Source: Desulfovibrionaceae bacterium (GTDB lineage: Bacteria; Desulfobacterota; Desulfovibrionia; Desulfovibrionales; Desulfovibrionaceae). Taken from it: a stretch of 64,000 bases of DNA. Location: the NCBI GenBank assembly GCA_015709315.1, contig JACCQI010000002.1, positions 62,001 through 126,000 of the forward strand, in the 5' to 3' direction. Under the pieces are notes generated by a model, which saw only the letters and a program-made list of their open reading frames with translations, searched no databases and had not been told where the DNA came from. Positions within the stretch are counted from its first letter, which is position 1. Each line of letters opens with the position of its first letter. Shown one piece after another: positions 7,825-16,127 of the stretch. The position numbers and the translations under genes were made by a program.

Positions 7825-8886
7825 ATGATGCAAAACAGCAACCGATTTGAAAAGCACAAGAGCAAGGTCTATCTGTGCCTGTTCTTTTTTTTCCTGTCAG
7901 TATTCGTTGCAGGCGGCTACATCGGGTACAGGCTAATGCTCAAAGACGTCAGGCGGGGAGTCGAGCGGAATATCGTGCTGCGGGAAGTCGCCCCCCTATC
8001 GACCAAGTGGTTCGATTCATTGGAAGACGGCACACGCATCGTCCGCCGAGCCGACGAAAACGGCTTTGTAGAACCCGCCAAGCTATACGACGACCCCGAC
8101 TTCGCAGTCGTCTTCCTCGGCGGATCGACCACGGTCTGCAACGTCGTCGAAGAGCATTCGCGTTTTCCCTATCTCGCCGGCAAATTGCTCGGTGAGGCGA
8201 CCGGTAAAAAAATCAATGCCTACAACGGCGGCAAAAGCGGCAACTCGGCAATCCACAGCGTGCTCAGCCTCTTTGCCAAGGTCGTCCCCATGCGTCCCGA
8301 TGCCGTGGTACTGATGCACGCCATTAACGATCTCAACTATCTGATGATTGCCGGATCGTATTGGACGCCCCACGCCCATCGTGGCGTCATTCAGGACGAG
8401 AAGTACAATCCAATCAAGAAATGGCTGATTGAAAAGGAACTCGGTCATGCCTTCCAACCCGAACTGCGTACCGCTTGGGACCAGTACAAGGGCAAAGAGG
8501 CAGACCCTGATGTGAAACGGATCACCGAATCCTACCGCAGGATACTCGACCTCTTCGTGTTCATCAGCCGCCAGTACGACATCACTCCGATCCTCATGAC
8601 ACAGGCAAGCCGCTTCACGGAAAAACCCGATGCGGCAATGAGCGCGGTCGCCGACTACATCCAACAAAATTACCGCGTCGAATACCCTGTCTTTTTTCAT
8701 GCCTACGCCGCCATTAATGAAACCACCCGCCAACTGGCCCGAGATCGGAACGTATTGCTCATCGACTTGGCGGCCGGCATCGACCCCACGCCGGAAAACA
8801 TGTATGACTCGGTCCACCTGACTACGAAAGGCTGTCAGCAAGCTGCCCGCATCATTGCAAACGACATGCGTCCCCTGGTTCGATAA
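7825..8886 (+). CDS. Membrane-anchored SGNH/GDSL hydrolase (SxtL-like)
   Basis: This 353-residue protein has a basic N-terminus and one transmembrane helix (residues ~12-34, YLCLFFFFLSVFVAGGYIGY), then a presumably periplasmic SGNH hydrolase domain. Block I is FLGGSTTVCN (nucleophile Ser), block II has the glycine in GGKSGNS, block III is MHAINDLN (Asn), and block V is YDSVHLTTKG (Asp-x-x-His). All four SGNH residues are therefore visible. Such enzymes act as esterases, lipases or acyl-transfer enzymes on lipids or glycans. A GDSL protein, SxtL, accompanies the carbamoyltransferase in saxitoxin clusters. It starts 27 bases after the carbamoyltransferase; two adjacent ATG codons make the exact start uncertain. 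No terminator was found downstream. Confidence 0.88.
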   Translation: MMQNSNRFEKHKSKVYLCLFFFFLSVFVAGGYIGYRLMLKDVRRGVERNIVLREVAPLSTKWFDSLEDGTRIVRRADENGFVEPAKLYDDPDFAVVFLGGSTTVCNVVEEHSRFPYLAGKLLGEATGKKINAYNGGKSGNSAIHSVLSLFAKVVPMRPDAVVLMHAINDLNYLMIAGSYWTPHAHRGVIQDEKYNPIKKWLIEKELGHAFQPELRTAWDQYKGKEADPDVKRITESYRRILDLFVFISRQYDITPILMTQASRFTEKPDAAMSAVADYIQQNYRVEYPVFFHAYAAINETTRQLARDRNVLLIDLAAGIDPTPENMYDSVHLTTKGCQQAARIIANDMRPLVR

Positions 8887-9140
8887 CGTCCCATTCGCCT
8901 CCTGACCTCATCTGACGGCTACAGCGTCCTCAGCCTCTTGGACCCGCACGGCTTCCCCCAGGGGGTATAAGCGGCTTCCCCCCAATGTCCATGCCCGTGC
9001 GGTCAAGACCGTCCCTTCAAGCTACGGTTTGATTTGGCCCTATAAAAGCATGTTGCCTGCGGTACCCCGTTAAGAACGCCTGACTTCAACTCTGTTTCTC
9101 GCTACCCATTAACGGCCTTTACGCTTGATTAGACTATGTT
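8887..9140. other. Non-coding tail of the cassette with an 8-base inverted repeat
   Basis: No credible gene is present. CCGCACGG (8946-8953) and CCGTGCGG (8995-9002) form an inverted repeat about 41 bases apart, enclosing runs of C. The composition is unlike the neighbouring nuo genes. It may be debris of an inserted element; no family could be named. Confidence 0.4.
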
Positions 9141-9291
9141 GACCGGATATTTTCCGCGCGGCTCCTGTTCCCAAACAGATCTCACTATGGTTGCTTCATT
9201 GATTCCTACTGTGCCCACAAAATACCATGTCAACACTCCTTGGTTTTGCTGGTAACAACACCAGTGAACCCAAAACAACCGGGAGGCCGAC
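9141..9291 (+). other. Candidate left-end non-coding region of an IS110-type element (possible bridge-RNA remnant)
   Basis: About 150 bases precede the truncated transposase start. Toward the 3' end an extended imperfect hairpin can be drawn: GGTTTTG (9242-9248) and CTGGT (9249-9253), a six-base loop, then ACCAG (9260-9264) and CAAAAC (9271-9276). In IS110-group elements the non-coding end upstream of the transposase encodes the bridge RNA. Assigning this segment to that role rests on position and foldability only. Confidence 0.35.
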
Positions 9292-9414
9292 ATGGCAAAG
9301 TTCAAGGTGTCATCAATCCATCGGTTTGTAGAAGCTTTTCGTGGCGAAGAGATTTGGATCGGAGTCGATGTCCACAAGCGCAGCTACAGCAAGGGGATCC
9401 TCCCGTCTGACGAG
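9292..9414 (+). pseudogene. IS110-family transposase remnant (N-terminal ~35 codons)
   Basis: The frame opens with MAKFKVSSIHRFVEAF and continues into IWIGVDVHKRSYS. The latter is the start of the DEDD (RuvC-like) catalytic domain of IS110 transposases, with the first catalytic Asp in GVDVHKRS. Family resemblance stops after SYS at about 9389, and the remaining few hundred codons are missing. The frame then drifts into the nuo terminator. GGGAGG lies 6-10 bases before the ATG, so the original start is preserved. It is a non-functional scar between the cassette and the nuo operon. Confidence 0.75.
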
Positions 9415-9429
9415 GGTTTCATTTCCACG

Positions 9430-9472
9430 AAAAAAGACCCCCCGATTCGGCAAAGCCGAACCGGGGGGTGTT
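9430..9472 (-). terminator. Rho-independent terminator of the nuo operon
   Basis: On the minus strand CACCCCCCGGTTCGGC / GCCGAATCGGGGGGT forms a long GC-rich hairpin followed by TTTTTT, about 20 bases after the nuoN stop. Confidence 0.92.
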
Positions 9473-9491
9473 TATCAAGTTGCGTCGGGGC

Positions 9492-10949
9492 CTAGTGTCC
9501 CGCTCCGCCCACGGCGTGAACGATCCCGTAGAGGGACTCGCCCGCGCGGATGGCAAAGTCGAACAGCGGGGCCGGGACGATGCCGACGAGCAGCACGGCC
9601 GCCGCAAGCATGCCCGCTCCGGCGGAGGCGAACCAGCCGTTGTCCGGGGCCGCCACGCCGGTCGGCGCCTTCTCTTCGGTGAAGGCGTGCCGGAACAGGG
9701 ACAGGTAGTAGTAGATGGCGATGGCCGAGTTCAGCACCAAGGTGATGACCAGCCAGTTGTAGCCGTGATCCCAGGCCGAGGTGATCAGGAAGAACTTGCC
9801 CATGAAACCCATGGTCGGCGGCAGGCCGACAAGGGCGAACGCACCGGCGGCCAGCGAAAACGCCAGCACCGGAGCCTTTTTATACAGGCCGTTCAGGTCG
9901 GTCAGCTTGAGGTTGCGGCCGTCCGAGGCCACGCGGCTGACGATCCAGAAGACCAGCAGGTTCATGAGCAGGTAGGCCAGGCCGTAAAAGGCGGCCGCGC
10001 CGATGCCCTCGGGAGTGCCGGAAACCAGGCCGACCATGATGTACCCGGCATGGGCCACGGACGAGAAGCCGAGCAGGCGTTTCAGGTCCGTCTGGGCCAG
10101 GGCCGAGAGGTTGCCGAACGTCATGGAGCATGCGCCGAGCACCGCCAGGATGGTGGTGATCTCCAGGCCGGGCTTCAGGAGCACGGCCAACCGGCACAGG
10201 ACCACGATGGCGCCCATCTTGGGCATGGTCGCCACGTACGCGGCGGTTTCGTTGCTCGCTCCCTGGTACACGTCGGGGCACCAGAAGTGGAACGGGAACA
10301 GGGCCAGCTTGAAGAACATGCCGGCCAGGAACAGGGAGAGGCCGACCACGGCCATGGGGTTCTCGGCGAACACCCAGGACTTGTTCATCAACTCGGCGAT
10401 GTGCGTGGTGTGCTGGGTGGCCATGATGTAGGACAAGCCGTACAGGGCCAGCGCCGTGGCCACCGCGCCGAACATGATGTATTTGACGCCCGCCTCGGCC
10501 GCGCCCTTTTCCTTGGCGCGCAGCGGGATGACGGCATACATCGAGTAGGACGCCAGCTCCAGTGCCAGGTAGATGGTGATCAACTCCACCGCGGAGGAGA
10601 GCATCATCAAGCCGAGCGTGGAGAAACCGAGCAGCATGTAATAGTCCGCCCGTTTCCCATCCTCAAGCGTGGACTGGCGCGACGCGTTGAGCACGGTCAC
10701 GTAGAAGCCGAACGCCAGGACAATCTTGAAGAACTGGGACATCATGTCCACTTTGTAGACGCCCCAGAACATGGTGGAGTGCAGGCCGAAGCCCGTGATG
10801 GCCACGAAGAACGCGAGACCCGCTCCGAACGGCAGCCATTTCTCGACCGGCGGTTGCCAGTTCCTGTCGCCCAGGGACTGGATCATCAGAACCAGGACCA
10901 ACGCCAGGAAGAACAGTTCCGGGACAAGTGCTGTGAGATGGAAGTTCAC
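9492..10949 (-). CDS. nuoN: NADH-quinone oxidoreductase-like subunit N
   Basis: This 485-residue, roughly 14-helix antiporter-like subunit belongs to the membrane arm of complex I. The TM5 glutamate lies in IYLALELASYSMYAV. The TM7 lysine is in MFFKLALFPFHFWCPDVYQG and a further lysine is in TMPKMGAIVV. The quinone-arm-type motif TDLKRLLGFSSVAHAGY is present. These features mark it as NuoN rather than NuoM or L. It is the last gene of the operon, 13 bases after nuoM, with a strong terminator behind it. It would couple quinone reduction to proton translocation. No oddity was seen. Confidence 0.95.
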   Translation of the reverse strand: MNFHLTALVPELFFLALVLVLMIQSLGDRNWQPPVEKWLPFGAGLAFFVAITGFGLHSTMFWGVYKVDMMSQFFKIVLAFGFYVTVLNASRQSTLEDGKRADYYMLLGFSTLGLMMLSSAVELITIYLALELASYSMYAVIPLRAKEKGAAEAGVKYIMFGAVATALALYGLSYIMATQHTTHIAELMNKSWVFAENPMAVVGLSLFLAGMFFKLALFPFHFWCPDVYQGASNETAAYVATMPKMGAIVVLCRLAVLLKPGLEITTILAVLGACSMTFGNLSALAQTDLKRLLGFSSVAHAGYIMVGLVSGTPEGIGAAAFYGLAYLLMNLLVFWIVSRVASDGRNLKLTDLNGLYKKAPVLAFSLAAGAFALVGLPPTMGFMGKFFLITSAWDHGYNWLVITLVLNSAIAIYYYLSLFRHAFTEEKAPTGVAAPDNGWFASAGAGMLAAAVLLVGIVPAPLFDFAIRAGESLYGIVHAVGGAGH

Positions 10950-10962
10950 GTCGTATGCCCCC

Positions 10963-12495
10963 CTATTGCTTGCCGGCCAGGACGTTCAACACGTCCGCGG
11001 CGGCTGTTTGCATCGGTGTTTCCGCTTCCACTGCCGCGACCTTGCGCTTGTCAAAGTCGTTCAGCAGCTTGCCGACGGACGGATCGATGATATTGAAGAA
11101 CGGCGCGGGCGCCAGTCCGATCCAGAAGACGAACACGGCGGGGACGGTCAGGTAGATCCATTCCCGGGCGTTGAGGTCGCGCCAGCCCTTGCCAGAGCTG
11201 GGCTTGCCCCAGGCCATCTTCAGGGAGACGCGGAACATGTACGCGGCCGCCAGAAGCGCGCCGGGCACGCAGAGCATGCCGATCCAGATGGATTCCTGGA
11301 ACGCGCCGATGAAGACCAGAATTTCACCCACGAACCCGTTGGTTCCGGGGAAACCGAAGGACGCGAGCGCCATCAGGCCCCAGAAGAACATGAAGGCGGG
11401 CAGGTATTTGCCCAGGCCCATGTTCTTGCTGATCTCGCGGCTGTGGCTCCGTTCATAAACGCAGCCGATCATCATGAAGAGCGCGCCCGTGACAACGCCG
11501 TGATTGAGCATCTGGAAGAGCGCTCCCTCCACGCCTCGCTGGTTGAACAGGAATATGCCCAGCGTGACGAAGCCCATGTGGCCCACCGAGGAGTAGGCGA
11601 CCAGCTTCTTGATGTCGGATTGACCGAGCGCGATGGCTCCGCCGTACAGGATGGACGCGATGGAGATCGCGATCATCATGGGGGCGAAGTATTCGCTGGC
11701 GGCCGGGGTCAGCGGCAGGCAGAAGCGCAGGAAACCGTAGGTTCCCATCTTCAGCAGGACGGCCGCCAGGATGACGGAACCGGCCGAAGGCGCCTGGACG
11801 TGCGCTGCGGGCAGCCAGGTGTGGAACGGGAACATGGGGACCTTGATGGCAAAGGCGAGCGCCATGGCCAGGAAGGCCCAGAACTGGAAGCGGAAGCTGA
11901 AGTTCATTTCCATGAGTTCCGGGATGGAGAAAGTTCCGCCCGTGATCCTGAAGGCCACGATGGCTGCCAGCAGCAGGGTCGAGCCCGCCAGGGTGTACAG
12001 GAAGAACTTCAACGACGCGTACCTGCGGTCGTCGCCGCCCCAGACCGCGATGAGCAGGTACATGGGGATGAGCATGGCTTCCCAGAACACGTAGAACAGG
12101 ACCAGGTCGAGGGCGCAGAACACGCCCAGCACGGCCGAGGTCATGAACAGCAGACAGAAGTGGAATTCCTTCTCCCGCTTGCCGATGTAGGTCCAGGAAC
12201 ACATGACGCACAGCGGCAGGACCGCGACGGTCAGAAGGACCATGAGTATGCTGATGCCGTCGATGCCGAGGTAGTACTGAAGGCCCCATTTGGCGACCCA
12301 GTCGATTTTCTCGACGAACTGGAAATCAGCGTTGAGTTGGAAGTTGATGAGCGGAATCGCCAGCAGGCACTCGATGAGGGACGCCACCATGGTGTAGTAC
12401 CTCACCACCTGCGGGGCCTTCAGGAAGAAAAGCCCGCACGCCGCGATCAACGGGAATGCTATCAATATCGTGAGTACCGGATATCCGAAGTCCAA
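10963..12495 (-). CDS. nuoM: NADH-quinone oxidoreductase-like subunit M
   Basis: This 510-residue antiporter-like membrane subunit starts at TTG with AAGGAGAG six bases upstream, which fixes the unusual start. The TM5 glutamate is in LVLFYVFWEAMLIPMYLLI. The TM7 lysine is in FAIKVPMFPFHTWLPAAHVQAP, a second lysine is in VLLKMGTYG, and SDIKKLVAYSSVGHMGFV follows. The sequence YVFWEAMLIPMYLLIA is a NuoM hallmark. The C-terminus carries a soluble extension of about 40 residues. It lies between the L-like subunit and nuoN, as in most nuo operons. Confidence 0.95.
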   Translation of the reverse strand: MDFGYPVLTILIAFPLIAACGLFFLKAPQVVRYYTMVASLIECLLAIPLINFQLNADFQFVEKIDWVAKWGLQYYLGIDGISILMVLLTVAVLPLCVMCSWTYIGKREKEFHFCLLFMTSAVLGVFCALDLVLFYVFWEAMLIPMYLLIAVWGGDDRRYASLKFFLYTLAGSTLLLAAIVAFRITGGTFSIPELMEMNFSFRFQFWAFLAMALAFAIKVPMFPFHTWLPAAHVQAPSAGSVILAAVLLKMGTYGFLRFCLPLTPAASEYFAPMMIAISIASILYGGAIALGQSDIKKLVAYSSVGHMGFVTLGIFLFNQRGVEGALFQMLNHGVVTGALFMMIGCVYERSHSREISKNMGLGKYLPAFMFFWGLMALASFGFPGTNGFVGEILVFIGAFQESIWIGMLCVPGALLAAAYMFRVSLKMAWGKPSSGKGWRDLNAREWIYLTVPAVFVFWIGLAPAPFFNIIDPSVGKLLNDFDKRKVAAVEAETPMQTAAADVLNVLAGKQ

Positions 12496-12521
12496 AACTA
12501 GCTCTCCTTAGATTGTCCGGC

Positions 12522-14321
12522 TTAGCCGAAGTACCATACCAGGGCGAAAATGCCCAAGCCGAGAACGGCCGCCCAAGCCAGGTAATCCTGCAGGTTCGCT
12601 GTCTGGGCCTTGGCCCCGAGCCTGCCGATATTCCGCACGGTGTAGGCGCTGCCGTCGACCACCGTGTCGATGCCCTTCTTGTCGAACCAGGAAGTGCCGT
12701 CGCCCATGCCGATGAGCGAGCGCAGGCCCACGGTCCGATAAACCTCGGTCCAGACGTCGTCCACCTTGGAAACGGGCCAGCAGATCGCCCCCATGGTCAC
12801 CTTGCCGATGAGACGGTAGAACCAGTCGAAGTCCAGATTGAGCTTCGCGTGCGGGGTGATGATCTCGCGGGTCAGGTAGAAGGCCAGGCCGGAGAAGCCG
12901 AGCAGCAGACCCGAGTTCAGGACCTTGTCGATGGTCCAGGGCTCGAACTGGTGCCCCTCGACCGGGAACGGCAGGTACTGGTAAAGCAGGTGGGGGTAGA
13001 CGCCCTGCGCGATGCAGAGCAGGCCGCAGATGGCCATGCCCACGTACATGTTGACCGGGATGGGCTTGATCTCGCCCTTGTATTCCTTCTTTCCGCCCCA
13101 GAACGCGAAGTACGGGAGCTTGATGCCCACCGAGATGAACGTACCCACGGCGGCGATTTCCAGGCAGAGCGCGAGGATGGTGCGGTGGTGTTCCGCAGCG
13201 CCCGCGATGGTCATCGTCTTGGAGATGAAGCCGTTGAACAGCGGCATGCCGGAGATCGACAGGGCCGCGACCATGTACCAGACCATGACCCACGGCAGCT
13301 TGGTGGCCAGGCCGCCCAGCTTGTCGAGCTTGGCGGTGCCCACCGCGTACAGGATGCAGCCGGTGCCCATGAAGAGCAACCCCTTATAAAGGATGTGGGC
13401 ATAGGCGTGGGCCACCGCGCCGTTGAGCGTCATGGCGGTTCCGATGCCGATGCCCGCAACCATGTATCCGACCTGGGATACGATGTGGTAGGACAGGATG
13501 CGTCGGGAGTTGTTCTCGATGCACGCGTACAGCACGCCGAAGACGGCCATGATCGTACCGGCGATGGCCAGAACCTCCCAACCCGCGAATCCGCGGGCCA
13601 GGACGTAGACGGCCGTCTTGGTGGTGAAGGCGCACATGTACACCGCGCCGGCAACGGACGCCCGGGGGTATGCGTCGGGCAGCCATGCGTGCAGGGGCAC
13701 CACGGCGGCGTTGACGCAGAAGCCGGTCAGGATCAGCCAGTCGTAGAGCTGCGCGTCGGCCGGATTCACGCCCTCGAAGGCGAAGCTTCCGGTTGCCTTG
13801 TACTTCAGCAGCAGGCCGCCGAGCAGGAACAGGCCGCCCACGGTGTGGTAGAGGAAGTACCGGAAACCGGCCCCCACCGACTCCTTGGTCCGCGCCTGCC
13901 AGATGAGGAAGGTCGAACCGATGGACATCAGTTCCCAGAACAGGAAGACCGTCAGCAGGTCGCCCGCGAACACGCAGCCGAAGCCGCCCGCGACGTAGAG
14001 CGATCCGCAGACGAAGTGTCCCCTGTCCTCGACGTGCATGCCGTATATCGCGCCGATGGTGGCGATGATGGCGAAGACCTGTCCGAAGACGATGGACAGT
14101 CCGTCCACGCGCCCGAAGATCAGGGATTGATCGAGGTATTGGATGGCCCCGTAGGTGCCCGGCTCGACCGTGAAGATCGAGTACAGCGCCACGAGCGGCG
14201 CGACCAGGGCCAGCGCTCCCCTGAATGCCTTGTTCAGCCACAACTGGGTGGGGATGAACGGCACAACCAGGGCAAAGGCGAGGAAGGCCATGGAGGGATG
14301 GTAGAACACGCTAGTCTCCAT
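12522..14321 (-). CDS. NuoL-like / MrpD-like proton-translocating subunit with Lys-to-Asn change in TM7
   Basis: This 599-residue polytopic subunit is positioned where nuoL normally stands. Its core resembles Mrp antiporter subunit D, while the C-terminal ~100 residues (WFDKKGIDTVVDGSAYTV, then TANLQDYLAWAAVLGLG) match the NuoL lateral-helix and final-helix region. The TM5 Glu is E130 (FLFWELMSIG), the TM8 Lys is K235 (FTTKTAVYV) and the TM12 Lys is K313 (HILYKGLLF). The TM7 position, normally Lys in KAAxxPLxxWLPDA, reads Asn204 (CVNAAVVPLHAWLPDA). GGAGG precedes the ATG, and the start overlaps the previous gene by 11 bases. It probably replaces NuoL; its proton path may be altered. Confidence 0.85.
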   Translation of the reverse strand: METSVFYHPSMAFLAFALVVPFIPTQLWLNKAFRGALALVAPLVALYSIFTVEPGTYGAIQYLDQSLIFGRVDGLSIVFGQVFAIIATIGAIYGMHVEDRGHFVCGSLYVAGGFGCVFAGDLLTVFLFWELMSIGSTFLIWQARTKESVGAGFRYFLYHTVGGLFLLGGLLLKYKATGSFAFEGVNPADAQLYDWLILTGFCVNAAVVPLHAWLPDAYPRASVAGAVYMCAFTTKTAVYVLARGFAGWEVLAIAGTIMAVFGVLYACIENNSRRILSYHIVSQVGYMVAGIGIGTAMTLNGAVAHAYAHILYKGLLFMGTGCILYAVGTAKLDKLGGLATKLPWVMVWYMVAALSISGMPLFNGFISKTMTIAGAAEHHRTILALCLEIAAVGTFISVGIKLPYFAFWGGKKEYKGEIKPIPVNMYVGMAICGLLCIAQGVYPHLLYQYLPFPVEGHQFEPWTIDKVLNSGLLLGFSGLAFYLTREIITPHAKLNLDFDWFYRLIGKVTMGAICWPVSKVDDVWTEVYRTVGLRSLIGMGDGTSWFDKKGIDTVVDGSAYTVRNIGRLGAKAQTANLQDYLAWAAVLGLGIFALVWYFG

Positions 14322-14571
14322 AGTAATCCTCCTCGCGGGCGATGAACGGCTGGATGATCTTCTTCATGAGGATGACCATGACCAGCCCCACGATAAGCCC
14401 GAATGCGGCGAAGAAGCCGGGGTACTTATCGAGACCGAAGTGCGGGTGATGCGTGACAAAAGGAATATTGAGCAGCACCAGCACGCCCAGCACGACGAAA
14501 AAGATGATCCGCCATGTCTTCCAGTTGTCTCTCCATTTGGCGAGAAGATCGCCTAATCCATTTTGACTCAT
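14311..14571 (-). CDS. Small two-helix membrane protein encoded inside the nuo operon
   Basis: This 86-residue protein has a basic, tryptophan-containing N-terminus (DLLAKWRDNWKTWR), a hydrophobic span at about 22-39, a short loop with HHPHFGLDKYPG, a second span at about 51-69 and the tail PFIAREEDYYGD. GGGGGAAT precedes the ATG at six bases. It is translationally coupled, overlapping the next gene by 11 bases and starting ten bases after the MrpD-like gene. I do not recognise a Nuo or Mrp subunit. Its size recalls small MrpF/G-type accessory subunits, but no sequence motif confirms this. It is probably an accessory subunit holding the extra antiporter modules together. Confidence 0.75.
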   Translation of the reverse strand: MSQNGLGDLLAKWRDNWKTWRIIFFVVLGVLVLLNIPFVTHHPHFGLDKYPGFFAAFGLIVGLVMVILMKKIIQPFIAREEDYYGD

Positions 14572-14580
14572 ATATTCCCC

Positions 14581-16125
14581 CTAGAACCTGCCGAACACGT
14601 TGACGAAGTTCAGGAATGTCTGCGGATACAGACCCAAGAACACCGAGATGAACGCTGTGATGCACAGCGGTATGACCATGGTCAGCGCCGGCTCGTTGTA
14701 CTGGCCGATGTTGGCCTCGGGCGCGGGCTTCTTGAAGAAGGCCCGGTAAGTGATCGGCACGAAGTAGCCCGCGTTGAGTGCGGTCGAAAGCAGCAGCGCC
14801 ACCAGAAGCGGCCACTGGTGCGAATCGAGCGTGCCGTTGATCAGATACCATTTGGACACGAAGCCGCAGACCGGCGGCATGCCGATCATGGACAGCGACG
14901 CGATGCCGAAGGCGCCGAAGGTGAGCGGCATCCTCCTTCCGAGACCGTCCATGAGGCTGATCTTCTTCAGGTGGCAGGCCACGTAGATCGCGCCGGCCGC
15001 CATAAAGAGCGTGATCTTGGAGAAGGCGTGGTGGGCGATGTGCATGACGCCGCCCTGCACGGCCGAATCCACCAGCATGGTCACGCCGATGATGACGTAG
15101 GAGAGCTGGGCCACGGTCGAGTAGGCCAGCCTTGCCTTGATGTCGTCCTTGGTCAGGGCGATGAACGAGGCCACGGTCAGGGTGAACGCCGCCATGTAGG
15201 CGGTGCCCATGCCGACGCTCAGGTCGCCGAGCCAGGTGCCGGGCGAGCCGACGTAGACCTGGCTCATGGTCAGGGCCGCGGCGGTCTTGGTGCCGAAGGC
15301 GGACAGCACGATGCGGCTGACGCAGAACACGCCCGCCTTGACGACGGCCACCGCATGCAGCAAGGCCGAGACCGGCGTGGGCGCGACCATGGCCGAAGGC
15401 AGCCAGTTGTGGAAGGGCATGAGCGCCGCCTTGCCGATGCCGAAGATGAACAGCCAGTAGGTCAGGGCGACCAGCCTGGGATGCTCGGCGATGACGGCCT
15501 GCGAGAACATGCCGTTTTGGATGTCCACCAGGTTGAAGTCCAGGTTGCCCACCAGCACGTAGGTCAGGACCATGGCGGGCAGGAGGAACAGTTTGGAGGT
15601 ACCCATCAGGTAGACGATGTACTTGCGGGCGCCGACCTTGGCCTCTTGGTCTTCGTGGTGGTAGACCAGGGGATACGTGAACACGGTGATGACCTCGTAG
15701 AAGAGGTAGAGCGTGAACACGTTGGCCGAAAGGGCCACGCCCACGGCGCCGAAGATGGCCACCGCGAAACAGAGGTAATACCTGGTCTGCGCGTGTTCGT
15801 TGAGCCCGCGCATGTAGCCGATGTTGTAACTGGTCACGAAGAACCAGAGGAACGTGGCGATCAGGGCGAAGACCATGGACAGCCCGTCCGCCGCAAAGGC
15901 TATGCTGATGCCGGGGAGCAACGTGGTTACTTTGTAGTACAGGACCTGGCCGGCGAGGACCTTCGGGATCATCGCGGCGATGGAGCCGAACGCCAGAAAC
16001 GCGCCGATGAAGCTGAACGCTTCGCGCCGGTTCTCCTCCCCTCTTCCGAGGTAGACGAAGAGCGGCACGAGCAGAGTGATCACCACCGGCAGAAGAATTT
16101 GACTATTTATCGTTACGCCTTCCAT
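14581..16125 (-). CDS. MrpD-like antiporter subunit, extra proton-translocating module of the complex I
   Basis: This 514-residue polytopic protein belongs to the proton-conducting antiporter family. The TM5 Glu is in LYLFYEVITVFTYPLV. The TM7 Lys is in GIGKAALMPFHNWLPSAM, followed by PTPVSALLHAVAVVKAGV with the TM8 Lys. The TM12 Lys is in HHAFSKITLFMAAG. All key charged residues are present. It lacks the NuoL-type C-terminal lateral helix and so resembles MrpD or a second NuoM. It directly follows nuoK, the usual nuoL site, and precedes the small membrane protein and the L-like subunit. AAGGAAT lies six bases before the ATG. With the L-like, M and N subunits it makes four antiporter-like proteins in one operon. 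Confidence 0.85.
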   Translation of the reverse strand: MEGVTINSQILLPVVITLLVPLFVYLGRGEENRREAFSFIGAFLAFGSIAAMIPKVLAGQVLYYKVTTLLPGISIAFAADGLSMVFALIATFLWFFVTSYNIGYMRGLNEHAQTRYYLCFAVAIFGAVGVALSANVFTLYLFYEVITVFTYPLVYHHEDQEAKVGARKYIVYLMGTSKLFLLPAMVLTYVLVGNLDFNLVDIQNGMFSQAVIAEHPRLVALTYWLFIFGIGKAALMPFHNWLPSAMVAPTPVSALLHAVAVVKAGVFCVSRIVLSAFGTKTAAALTMSQVYVGSPGTWLGDLSVGMGTAYMAAFTLTVASFIALTKDDIKARLAYSTVAQLSYVIIGVTMLVDSAVQGGVMHIAHHAFSKITLFMAAGAIYVACHLKKISLMDGLGRRMPLTFGAFGIASLSMIGMPPVCGFVSKWYLINGTLDSHQWPLLVALLLSTALNAGYFVPITYRAFFKKPAPEANIGQYNEPALTMVIPLCITAFISVFLGLYPQTFLNFVNVFGRF

Positions 16126-16127
16126 AG

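Noticed and set aside
8890..9100. Possible group II intron fragment suggested by the inverted repeat CCGCACGG/CCGTGCGG
   Set aside because: No domain V sequence with its conserved triad and bulge could be built, and no reverse transcriptase fragment is present.
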